DNA from: Yamagishiella unicocca | Lineage: Eukaryota > Chlorophyta > Chlorophyceae > Chlamydomonadales > Volvocaceae | Reading direction: 5' to 3' | DNA length: 64,000 nucleotides | NCBI GenBank assembly: GCA_003116995.1 | Contig: BDSL01000049.1 | Span: 62,001-126,000, forward strand | Part shown: positions 35,602 to 47,200 of the stretch, one piece after another | Layout of the letters: every line of letters starts with the position of its first letter | Position numbering within the stretch: position 1 is the first letter of the stretch | Translations under genes and position numbers: made by a program | The notes under the pieces: generated by a model | What the model was told of the DNA's origin: nothing | The model's input: the letters and a program-made list of their open reading frames with translations, nothing else | Database searches by the model: none

Positions 35602-37372
35602 TATGTGTGTATGTAAGTTTCTGAACCATAGATATATCCTCAATGCAATCAAAGCAATCGCACAGTGAGGTAACAGCCCTAACAGGTTAGGTAAGGGTAC
35701 TGAGTCACACGGCGACACGGGGGCAAAGCATTTCAATGAAGGAATGTGATGAATAATCTATTCATTGGTCCGGGGTAAAATGCTACACGTCGGCATAGGA
35801 AATGCGGTATTTATTGTTGGAGCTGCAACATGCAATTGCGACGTACTGGATGGGTAGTATGCAGGGAAGAGGAATGCTTGGTTTCGCGAAACCACTAGAC
35901 ATGTGTGTACCCTACATACATGTATGCATGTAGGTAAGGCGGGGCGACATACACCGGTCAACCTGTAACGGTGAGGAGCACTTCGGAAGCAAATCCAATG
36001 CAAATCCACTAATGGAATACAGAACTTTGCCAGGGGACTGCGTCTTTACAATTAACCCGTTCAAGAGAGACGAACCGCGCGCCAGTGGCTATGTTTGCAA
36101 CGTCGCCCAGCTGCGCCCAGCTTAAGGGCCTGCCATCACCTCATCTCGCGGCCGCCCAGTCCGGCCCAGTGAGCCAGCTCCGGCCCCTGGCACTGCCCCT
36201 GTCACGACGCCCCTGCATGGCTGTGCTGCAGTGCCTCAGTCTTGACTGAGTGAGCTGAAGTCGCCGAGTTATACGTGGCGATGCGCCCGATGGCTCTGGA
36301 GCCCACTGTAACAAGTACAACAACAACGTGGCGTGCCGCAGGCCCGGAATGCCCCAGGACCGTAGTCAAAGGGGGCCCCAGCCGTAGAGTGCCCTAGTCA
36401 TGGAGCACGCGCCAACATATGAGTGGTTTCGGAGCCAATGCCTGTGAGACAACCATGACGGCAACCAGGTAACCCAACACGACCGGGAGTCCTCCATGGC
36501 CTCATCAAGACTCTTTAACAATTGTGAAAAAATAATACGCTGATTACGGTGCCTTGATTGTTCACAGAGCAACACTAGGAAAGCCGTGCGGTTGGCCGTA
36601 CAGTGGAAGAGCGTCAGACCTTCATGGCTGTTGTTGTACGTCCGTTCGGAACGGCTATGACCCCCATAATCTAGGCAAGCCCAATGAAGACGAGCAGCCG
36701 GTGTCAATAACAAAGACGAACACAACACCAATACAGCGTTCCCCAGGTGCAAACTGTTTCATGCGCACTTCCACCCTGCAGCCCGCTGACGCACATGCAC
36801 ATACCTGCTCGCCAACGTTTGCAAGATGCCAGCTGGCCCGCTTTCAGCAGCCCCCACAATATACCATGTACCGTGTTCACGGTATGCCACGCACTAGCCG
36901 AACCATTTAAAGTTACCAACCCAATTTACGTCTAAGAGCGCACTGATAGACGGCTCGCCCAAAGGGTAAATGTGCCATATGGCAGGCCACCCGATTTCTG
37001 CCTGTCGGTTACTGATGGAATCAACAGCAAAGGTGGAGTTGCAGTTGAACGTCTGATACGCGAATAATGTTGATGTTGGGATTCACCACTGGAGACAAAG
37101 CAGGAATAAGTGTCTGCTTGCCACCTCAGGGACTTATGAGATCGATCCTTGATAAAGGAGTTTCAACACATATCAAGGCGGTCTGCAGTACTAACGGAAG
37201 CTGCGCACAATGCGGCACGCCAAACCATACAAAACTGACTTGTTGCAGTAGGTTGACACTCAACGCATGGCATCTTAGTCGGCATTTTCTAAAAGAGGGA
37301 GCACTCCTTCCCAGCACGCGTGTATTGACAAAAACCTGCATAGCTCTAATTAACGGTACCCTAATGACTTGG
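35602..37372. other. Intergenic region between the two minus-strand kinase genes
   Basis: The region should hold the promoter of the lectin receptor kinase (proximal to 35602) and the 3' UTR of the smaller kinase. A LINE 3' remnant lies at 36277-36312. A minus-strand open frame at 36366-36752 is weakly ankyrin-like but has no splice partners. Nothing else is supported. Confidence 0.5.
36277..36312 (+). mobile_element. LINE 3'-end remnant
   Basis: ggcgatgcgcccgatggctc followed by tggagcccactgtaac matches the 3' module of the LINE family seen at 61.1 kb in plus orientation, including its TGTAA. Confidence 0.55.
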
Positions 37373-40300
37373 CTAGGTGCCGGTCTCCTGAGCTTGCAGT
37401 TTATCATGCAACTCTGTCAACAACCGGTGCGCGTGAGCAGCGCTAGGCCGCTGTTTCGGATCCTGTGCCCAGCATGACTTGATCAGGTTCAGCAGCGCCG
37501 CTGGGCAGTGTGGACCCGGCGGTGGAAGCTCCGGCCGGCGACCCTGGTAGCAAGACACACGACAATTATGTAATGACGATAAATGCAGGGATTTGTTAGT
37601 AAATGTTAGTGATCGCTTATTGAACGCCCCATACAAGGCAAGGTGAAGGCGAACGTGAGCTGCTGGCACTGATTAGTTTTCCGCACCCAGCAGCCAAATA
37701 CATCCCAGTTCCCAATGCATTCATTTGCGTGGGTGACACTGTACTAGACAGGCGAAGCCAACTGCGCAACCTCTGTCGCCAAGCTCCTGCGGTCAATCGG
37801 CAAAATGGAAGCGCACCTTAACGTGGACCTCCCAAGCCACTTGCATGCTCGACATGCCGTGCCATGGCGGCCTTCGAACGAGCATTTCGCTCATCATGAT
37901 GGCAAAGCTGTATATGTCGACACTGTCAGGAATCAAGAGCAAGGCAGCGGTGTCAGCTGCTGTACTAAAACAGGGCTGATTTTCATAGACGATACCTCCA
38001 ACAGGATGTCATCAGAAATGAAACGATTTCAACGGTTCCAGCGTCTATGTGAGTGCACCAGGCGAGACAGCCATGGGGTTGAAGTGGGCGTATATGGAGT
38101 GGAGTGGTGCCGGTATGAACCACGTACCGATCGGTCAAGTGCCAGTTGTCGGGGTCGTAGCATTCCTGTAGAAAGCCCACAATGAGGATTACCGTGACAA
38201 ACTGAAAGAAACGAGGACACAGCAAAATAGAGAAAATACAGATCATACACCCAGCTTACCGGCGCCAGGTATGGTACGGAGCCAGCATCTAGAGACTGTG
38301 TCGAGAGCAGTGTCTTCAGTTTCCAACGTGCAAGCCCAAAATCTGCAGGATTTGAGATTGAGCGCGGGATTTGGCGGACCGTATGACCCATTCCCGCCAA
38401 CCGCAGTGATGGCAGGTACTATCCTACAAGCTGCAGGTTGTGTTCTCTTGCTCCCGAGACTTATCAGACAGTTCCGCCGGCAGACAGCGCGCAGCCAACA
38501 GCAACCAAACGAACCAACAGGCAACGCTTCCAACCACCAGCATCGTGACATCAGTGTGACACACCTGCTTGCGATATTTTGTCACCGGGAGCAACACCGG
38601 GAGCAACATCACACACCCCTCTTAACACCCTCTGCCCTCATACGCCCTATCCCCACAAACCCACAAAAACGCCAGCTAGGACGTAAGCGCATGTACCTGC
38701 AACTTTGGGGATGCCATCGTGGCCCAGCAGCACATTCCCAGGCTTCAGATCACGGTGCAAAACCTGCATCCCTCAAGGGTTCCGGAGGACGCTGAAGCAT
38801 GGCAGTTTTAACCGAGCCGAGGACAACCCGTTCGTCTGACTTACCGCCGGGTGAAGGTAGGACAGGGCACCCGCTATGCCTTGGGCCAGTCGCACCACGA
38901 GCAAAACACGGGTATCAGCTCGGGGATGGTAGATGTAGTAATGAAGAGAGCACATTAGCAGCTCGGCGACGATAAAAGGCTGCAAAGAAGCCGTTGGGTT
39001 ACGGGGCGGCATGCATTCCGGTCTACGTAATGTGCAAGAAGGCCGTAGAGGTATGGTATTTACGAGGCACATGGAAGCAAGCGAGGAGGTTCCTGTCCTG
39101 CTGCCGACAAATGGATGCATTGCGACTCAGGAGGAAGGCGCCGCAATTTTAAGCCTTCACTGCAACTGCCCCGCAAGATGGTCAGTGCATGCACCCTCCT
39201 CACCCACCCCTTTCGCGGCAGTCAAACAACAACAAAGCAAAGCCTATGCAAGACCCCAAACCCCTACGCAAGCTCGTTTTCGTCCAGCATATGTTGCGCA
39301 AAATCGCTCGCCGTACTCACTTTCGTTGGCGAAAGATTGCAGCCATAAATTTTAAGCACATTGGGATGGTTAGCGCGGCTGAGAATCGACACCTCCAGCT
39401 CCAGAGCCGCTAGCTCCGAAGGCGCGTTGCTGGCTCCAAGCAACATCTTAATCGCGACTTGAGTCCCTTGGTAGGTGCCCGCCTGCGATGCGTAAGGCCT
39501 TGTAAACATTGGTTCAGATCTCCCTTCAATGCCAAACGGACGTTCTAATGACCGATCACTTACGTAAACGCGGCCGAATCCCCCCCGGCCAATCTCATGC
39601 CCGATGTCCAACTGCTGTAAGTCGATGTCGGTTCGCACATCGGGCCCGGGTGCAGCGACAGCCTGGCCGGATCCTTTCGTGGGCAGCGTTGACGGCGGGG
39701 ATATGCCCGCTCTTGCGTTGCTGTCTTTGTCTTCCGTCGTCGCCTCGAATGCGATTGCGAACGGCGTGCATTTGTACTCCGTTTCCCACACACTGATGCC
39801 AGAGACGGCGCCGTCCTCTACAATCTCGTTAACAGAGTGCAGTCGTTGGTTCGCGTTTTGGGATGCAGAGGCAGTGGAGAGGGCAGCCAGGGCTCCGGCA
39901 CCCACAAGCCCTGTGAGGCTGCGTCCCTTGCTCTCGCCTGAGACGGTAAGGGGGCCCGGAATATCACACCGCGAGCATGGCAGCTGCTTATCTTCAGCAC
40001 GCTGCTGCTGCGGCTGTTGCTGCTGGGAGGAAAGTGGTTTGGCTGGGCTGGAGTTGTGGGAGCCGACGGCAACCTTGCCAGCTAGCCGGGCCAGCGCCTC
40101 GTCAGGTTTCATGGGCTTGGCGCCCAGGATTCCCGCAGCCGCGGGCAACACTGAGTGGCCGTTCTCAGCCCCGTCGTGAGCAGCTCTCCAAGCCGACACC
40201 AGCGTCCCGGTCGCGGCGGCCTGTGGCGGCGGAAGCGCCATTTTCTGAATTTGGTCCGCGTATGCGTCCCACGTCGCACTGTCTCCAAATTCCTCCAGTA

Positions 40301-40857
40301 GGGTGACGCCACGCTTGAGACTTGAAGGATGCCGCGAATGTGCTGTCGCCCCCGTCACGGCCCCTGAAACGGTTGCCTGCAACAGCGGTTGCGCCTTTAC
40401 GCCTGGCGCTTGGTCACGCCCGACACGGACACCTGTGCTGTCGCCCCCGGGTACAGGAGAAGGGTTCACTCGCGGCGTCCCCGACGCTGTTGTCCCCTTG
40501 GATGCCGCCGAAGCGGACGGAGCAGTGTCCCCACCTGTGTCATGCCGTTTTTGGGTCAGACACCGTACTTCCGTCGTAACAACAAGGAAAAGGGTGGACC
40601 GTCGTACCATTTTGCCGCGATACGCCTGCAACGCCATTTTCTACTCCATCGATAATAACATCCGTCACGTCTGTTTCCGATGCTTGTCGTTGGGTATCAT
40701 GAAGTTGCTGTGGTGTCGCGTTGCCGATGGCAGGCGACGTCGACGGCTGGCCCGTAGTCCGAGAGCCAGCCGTCTTATGCCGGCTCGCACAAATGCTGAT
40801 AACGGCCACCAGCAGTACGGCAGCTACCACGCAAGCCACAACCCACTCCAGGCCCAT
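37373..40857 (-). CDS. Membrane-anchored TKL-type protein kinase (660 aa)
   Basis: Nine exons from 5': 40857-40608, 40534-39564, 39482-39321, 38979-38845, 38763-38697, 38342-38260, 38165-38128, 37922-37817, 37543-37373; all phases agree (1,983 nt). The start ATG is followed at once by a hydrophobic segment ('VVACVVAAVLLVAVISICA', about residues 6-25), then a long Ser/Thr/Gln-rich linker to about residue 390 and a kinase domain to the end. Catalytic features are GRGGFGRVY, VAIKML, HRDLKPGN, DFGLAR, a 'PYLAPECY' activation-loop end and a C-lobe with 'SCWAQDPKQRPSA'. The kinase type resembles that of the lectin receptor kinase downstream, but here no ectodomain is visible, so it is either an intracellular membrane-tethered kinase or lacks 5' exons not recognised. 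An in-frame upstream extension to about 40880 is open, so a further 5' exon cannot be excluded. Substrates are unknown. Confidence 0.8.
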
Positions 40858-41279
40858 GAGTATTAGTCGGAGGTGTCGGACTGCGCTCGACCGAAGCGCC
40901 GTGGAGTCTTGACGGCCGGGTCAAGTTCAAATAGCCACATAGGTTACGCTATGTTATGTGAGTCGTGACGACATGAGCAGCTGAAGGCATATCCTGCCGT
41001 AAGATGGTAAGGCAGGAACAAAAGAAAGGCTGTAATTAAAAAATACAGGCCAAGTGCAAAACATACACACGACATAGACAATGGGGCATTGAGGTCTGAC
41101 TGTGTGACTGAACATTGAAGGCCCCTGCAGTACGGGAAAACGTCTTTTGACAACATGCCGACAGCTATTGACTGGAGGTTTGTGGCATAGCACTGTGCTA
41201 ATCAAAACGTGCATACCATTATGTTGTAAGCAAACGTCTTTTTTGTTTGTGCCTGCGTCCAAGTTGGCCTTGAACAACG
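40858..41279. promoter_or_regulatory. Divergent promoter region, kinase / rotatin
   Basis: Only 422 bp separate the start codons of the minus-strand kinase and the plus-strand rotatin homologue, so both promoters and 5' UTRs must lie here. The stretch is AT-richer than the flanking exons. No element could be assigned to either direction. Confidence 0.55.
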
Positions 41280-44200
41280 ATGGCAACGCAAGACAATCTT
41301 GCTTCCCTCCTTGTAACAACAGAGAAGCTAGGTGCGTTAAAGCCTGTCAAAATAAGCCTGTACATGTAGCTGAGCGTGCTGCGAGCTTATTGGCGTGCAG
41401 CGAGCTTATCGGCGTGGAGGATGACATGCTTGCCCCTTACGGTCCCTTCCGTGTAGTGCATCCGCTTGCGGAGGTGCGCCGCCGCACAGTGCAAAGCCTG
41501 GACTTCAAGCTGAAGCACCGGCTTTTGACGCCAGAGGACTTAGCAAAGGTATGTCTCCCTACTGGTGAACCACGGGTACATGTGTGCTCGATGGGCTGCA
41601 CGTGTGTTTACGCGACTGAATGGAGCATAGTCACAACGAGCGGCGCGGGCTATGATGATCCCAGGAAGTGCAAGTAGATCAGGTAGATAGCCCTTATGTG
41701 GTCACCGGGAAGGCCTTTAGGTGTGCTTCGGCCGGTGGGACCCGGTTGCGTCTGGAGACTGACGTCAAAGCGACCCTCAAAGGAGTCATGCCATTGTTGG
41801 ATCAAAACCATGGGGACTACTCAAAAGGCGGAGTAAATTCACGGACGGCAAGTGGCGCACGCTGCGGCTTCACCCCGTGTATTGTACTACATAAGGTTTG
41901 CTGTGGCGGGGGCGCCTACAGTGACCAGGTCCTTATCCTAATCCCGAATGCACAACATAGTTACGCTCCCTGTCCCGTTATTTCCCATGCGCACGCAGGA
42001 GAGGGTGGCCCTGAGAAATCTGTTAGGTAAGCGTTTCATGTGGTCAGCTCGTGCGGAGCCCAGTATTCAGTCGTCACCCACGTCTCTGCCAGCGGCCATT
42101 CCACAACTCCTTGATATTTGCTTCTTGTCCCCTAAGGCTGCCTGCAGTACGATGACAATGGCATCCCCACCGACGTCGCCGTGCTTGTGCTGCTGGCCAA
42201 GGCGGCAGCCACACCCGGCGCTGCCCGGCAGATGCTGCATATGGGCGCCGAACACATACTCGCTCACTTGCAACAGAGCCGGCCGGCAGAGCTGCAGGCT
42301 GCCGTCCAGCATACCCTTTCAGCTGTCCTGGCCGTTCCTAAGATCAGCGTAAGTGGCGAAGGCTTGCTGCGGCGCCGCGGCGCCTAAAGGTCCGCGTATT
42401 GTAATTAGGTTGGGTTGTGGATGTCTCAGTGTGGCTGCAGCACGGCGGCGACGGTTAAGCCGGTGTATCGACCCCTCCCACTGATCGGGAGACTTACACC
42501 GCCCGGCTTCTGGGCCTGTGTTGACCTGTGCCGTCATGTCACTCTGACCCACATCGATACTGCCGTGCGTCAATCCATCAACATTCACGGAAGTCCTCCG
42601 CTCGCAGGGCTCCCTGCCGTCGACACCGGCCGTTTTTCAGTCGCACGGTGGGTGTGCTGACAAGTCGCCTCCCTTGCCTGTATATGGGTGGGACAGGGGG
42701 CCCGGACAATCGCTGTCAGGCTGTTATTAGGCACTCAGGCTGTCGACCTGGCTTCCGTGGAACAGCACCGAGGTCACGACCTCCTTGGCATTGGCACTTT
42801 CTCTGCACAGCACCGGCTAGATGGGACTGGATTGCGCGTGGCTGATGTTAAGATCACGAAAGGGCATCTTCTTCAGTACGGAGTACATCGTCAGCGTTGC
42901 CGCATCGCACGCGGTGACCCTGACCAACGTCGGCCATCAAAAACATTTTTGGGGGTGGGAGCGGCCCAGAAACCGTGGATAAAGCATCAGGAGGCCAAAA
43001 GTATAACCTAGGCCCATTTTTTTGCAGAGGCTCACATGTTGCGCTCAACGTTCACGAGGCGTCCCAGCGGCTCGATATCGCATGCGGACGGCAAGGACCC
43101 ACCTGGGCCCAGAGCAGCTGGCCCGCAACCCACATCAGCTGGCAGCCCGGTAGCGACCACGCTGCTGCCGCACAATGCACCACCGCCGTCGTTTACCTAC
43201 TCTCCATCCCGGCCCGACGCTTCCAAACGGGAGTCGCCGACAGGTGGGGCAACGTTTGTCCTGCCTTTTGTGCGGCTCGGCGTCTACAAGCAACGGGTCT
43301 TTGCGGTGACCTTCGGATGTTGATCATATGTTGACCGCACATTGTGAGCATTGTTTGGCAAACGCATTTCTTCAATTTTTTGCGTGCAGTGGCCACGGGG
43401 ATGGGCAGGTCTGCGGGCCGGGAAAATCCGGGAGCAGCGTCGACAGCAGGGACTGCCCTGTCCCTCCAAGCACGCCAATTGGTCGACCGGCACCGTCAAC
43501 ACAGGCAGACAGGTAAGCTTAGCAGGGGGGCTTCATTCGTGTTCCATGTTGAGGTTCCTAGCAAGCATCCGACGTGCCTCCGCCGGCGTCTGGCATAGCT
43601 TTCAGCGCCAGACCTGGTGCGAACACCGCCCGTCGGTCCTGTCGCGTTGTGTTTAGGTCACGTGCGGCCAGCACGTGGCTGCGCATGCGGACGTCTGACA
43701 CCCTACATCCCACGGCGTGTGCGCGGACGGTGGAGCATACAGCGGTAGCATGTTGACAGCCGTGGCCGACGGAAAGTCTCTCCTCGATCCTACCCATTAC
43801 CTTACACCAGTCCCAACGCTTCCTGGAGTGCCACAGAGCAACAAACAACGCATGCGGGCGCCACAAGCAGCCAGCGGGACTGGTTGTTGCAGCCGGTGAC
43901 CCTGGGCGAGGCAGACGACCAAGACCTGTTTGAGCTGTCGCTCAAGATGAAGTACTACGACGACCCACGCATCATCCTACCGGCGCTCGTGCACCTCCAC
44001 GGCGCTTCCCTCGTAGACTTACCCGTCGAGGCCATCGTCACGAGGCACGACATTGTGGTGAGCTGCGCGCGCTTGCTCGTCAGACTCCCAATAGCTGAGT
44101 CGCCACGCGCAGCGTGCTCGACCCAACACTCCCCAAGCCTGATGTAGTTGGGCACCGTCCAAACGGCCCGTCGTCGCCTGTTGCAGCCGCATTCACCGCG

Positions 44201-47200
44201 TCGCTCAACGCAGGAGTCCCTTCCTGACACGCCTGGTCTGGTACTTGACGGAATACCTCGCTATGGGCACCAACGAGCCGTTCCCTGTGCCCATCGCAGA
44301 ACCACCTGCTGACCCTCATCACGTCTGCAAACGTTGGTCTTGAGCTGGTCGTGCTGGCGGCTCAGAGCTTGCTGCGAATTGTGGTCCTCCTGAAGCGGGC
44401 GCTGCTGCTGGCGACCGACCCAATGTACACCTCCCCAGGCAGCAGCGGCAAGAGTGCAGGCTGGCTGGGGACGGGAGGTGCGGACCCACAGACGAGCCCC
44501 AACAAGTCCCCTAGGCCCGGCTCCGGCTCGCCCTTTCCGCACCAAGCGCCATCCGACGGCGTGGTCGATGCACAAGAGCAGCAACCCTCGCAGGTGCAGC
44601 GCCTCATGCCGCAGGCGTTGCCAGCTGCGCAGGCTGGCAGCGACGCGAGCTGTGGCGTCAGTGGTGGCTTCAGAATGCCGCGAGGACCGGAAGACGAGCC
44701 GATCAACGTGACACTCTTCGCCTACCTGGTCACGATACAGGTGCGCCGCTGAGGCCCCTGCTTGCCTATCTAGGCTGCAGGGGACCCCTGGCTTGCCTAT
44801 CTAGGATGCAGGGGGCCCCACGCACCTCCAGCGCCTCGCTGCGCAGATCGCCCTGCCCGCTTGCCGCGTGGGCGCACACGGCTTACGCCCCAGTTCAGAT
44901 TTACACAGCTGCCGGTATCGCTGCGCGCACCCAACACCCAGGTGTTTCATGCTCTTCGCGACCCGCACCGCTTCTTCGCCGTCGCTCCGCTTGTGGAGGA
45001 GCTGCTGCCGCTGTTGCTGCTGGGCCGCGCGGGCGCGCTGTCGGCCGGCGGCGAGCAGGACCGGGTGAAGTGGGCGCAGCTGCTGCAGGTTGGCGTCGGT
45101 TGGGACTCGCGGGTCGTGCGGGACTGGGCCCCGTCGGCTGTGATAATCAAGGAGCGTACACGGTACCTAGGAGAAGGGGTACCCAGGAGAAGGGGTACCC
45201 AGGAGAAGGGGTGCCCAGGAGAAGGGGAACCTAGGCGGGTCAGTTGCTGTCAGCAGCCGTTTTGGCGGTCACGGCTGTGGCCCCATTCTTCCTGCCCCGG
45301 CTGCCCCTTCGTGCACCCGCACCTCCATCTGCAGGTTCTGTCCCGAGCGCTGGTGGCGAACCTCTCCATGGCGCGCGCTGAAAGCCCGCCCATCGTGCAG
45401 GCGTTTGCACGCGACGGCGCATCGGGTCCGTTGCCGCCGGTGCTCAACTCGCCCGCAGCCGCCATCCTAGCCCTGGCGGCCAGGCTGCTCGCTGCACTCC
45501 CGCGCGAACTGTGGACTACGGATGTCGTCCCGGTCGCCATGGTGGAGGCCATCGCGGCGGTGGCGCGGGACGACGTGCTGGCTGCGTTACTGCCCGGCGT
45601 GCGCAGCTCTGCGCTGCCGCTGCTGGCGGCTCTCCGTCCTGATGTGGCGGCCATCCTCGACCTGGCAACCGCGGGCGAAGCAGCACTGGCGGCGGGGGAC
45701 GTGCTGGTGCGCCAGGTGGCCCTCCTGCGCTCGGGCGAGATTGCGCCTGAGCTTTGGCTGCAGCAGCTGCAGCTGGCGCTGCCGGCGCTGCACCTGCCGG
45801 AGCAGGAGGCGTTGCTGGAGGGAGTGATGCAGGGCCTGGCGCTGGTGTGTGGCAGCGGCAGCTGCCGCTCCTCGTCGGAAGCTGGTGCAGGGTTGCCGGC
45901 ATTGGGTGCTCGCTTCGCGGCCGACACAGCGTCACGCGGCCCGTCCCGCCGGCTCGTCTGGCCGTCACCGGCTGACCTGCAAAGCGGTGACCAAGGCGGC
46001 AGCCGTGATGCCGGGGACCGAAACTCCTACGGCAATGGTGCTTCCGATGATGAGGCAGAAGCGCAGTGGGCGCACCAGGCTGAGGGCCTCTTCCTTGCGC
46101 TGCTGTCCCACGCGTCTCCAGCCGTGGCGATGGCTTGCTATAGCCTGCTTGAGAGCCTTGTTCAGGACGCCAGGGCACAGCCGGACCATGCCCTCCCGCG
46201 GCTCCTTGCGCGTCAGGTGCGATGATGGGCACCAGGGCCTCGAGCGCTCGCCTTCCTAGCGTCAAAATGATGTGGTTCAGGGCCTTTTGCGGACATGGGA
46301 GTGCTGTTGCTCAGGAGGAAGCGGCCCCTAATCCATGCCCAGGAGCGCCGTGCTGCTTGCTCTGTCGGTCTCCTTGCGACATTCGCTGTGTTGCCTCGTC
46401 GCATCCGACGCTGCTTTGCTCGTAGGACCCCAACCCTCGCCCCTGACATCGACTCAACTCAACTCACCCCCTCAGGCTGTCCTTGAGCACTTGGTCGTGC
46501 TGGGCCTGTCAGATGAGCGCACGCGCCGCCAGGTGGCGCGCATCTTGATGTGCATATTGCCCGATGCCAGCATCCAGCAATGTGAGTCGTGCCCTAGCTT
46601 CGCATCGCTCGCACCTTTACGCTAGCTGCCCCTCTTGATGTGGATGCCGGCTTGCGGTCGCGATCGGTTTATAAAAATGGCGGCGTCGGGCTTGCTACTG
46701 GCCGTGGAAAACGCTTAGGTGACCAGGAATCAATTGCTTGCCCGGGCTTTGGGTGCAGGCGTTTCGCTTGAATGCGTCCCTGATGCGTCAGAATAATGGC
46801 TAAATTGCGGACGACGGCCGCCGCGCTCCTTGCGCGCGTCCACCGTTGCGCAGGCGTGGTACCGTGGTGCTGCTGGATTCGCCTGTACGAGGCCGACCCG
46901 CAGCTGGGTGCCCTGGCAGCGGCCCTGGCGGCCGGCGCTCAGAGCAGCCTGGAGCAGTGCGCGGCGGAGGGCTTCAGCTGGCAGCTGCTTCAAGGCGCCG
47001 TGGAGGACCTCTTCAGTGCCGACACGGAGCGCCGACGGGCGGCGTCAAGGCACCTGGCTGGTTTCCTGCAATCGACGGGCATGCCGGTGGCGGCAGACGA
47101 GCCACACACGGTTGACCCCTTCAGGGTACGATTGCCCTTGCAAGGGTCTCGTTCGTTTCTTCATTCATGTAGCTGCTAGCATGCCCTGCTGACATGACGG

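Noticed and set aside
36366..36752. Minus-strand open frame with an ankyrin-like segment ('EGLTLFHCTANRTAFLVLL')
   Set aside because: The resemblance is a single weak repeat, with no start context, splice partner or neighbouring repeat; at most it is a gene relic.
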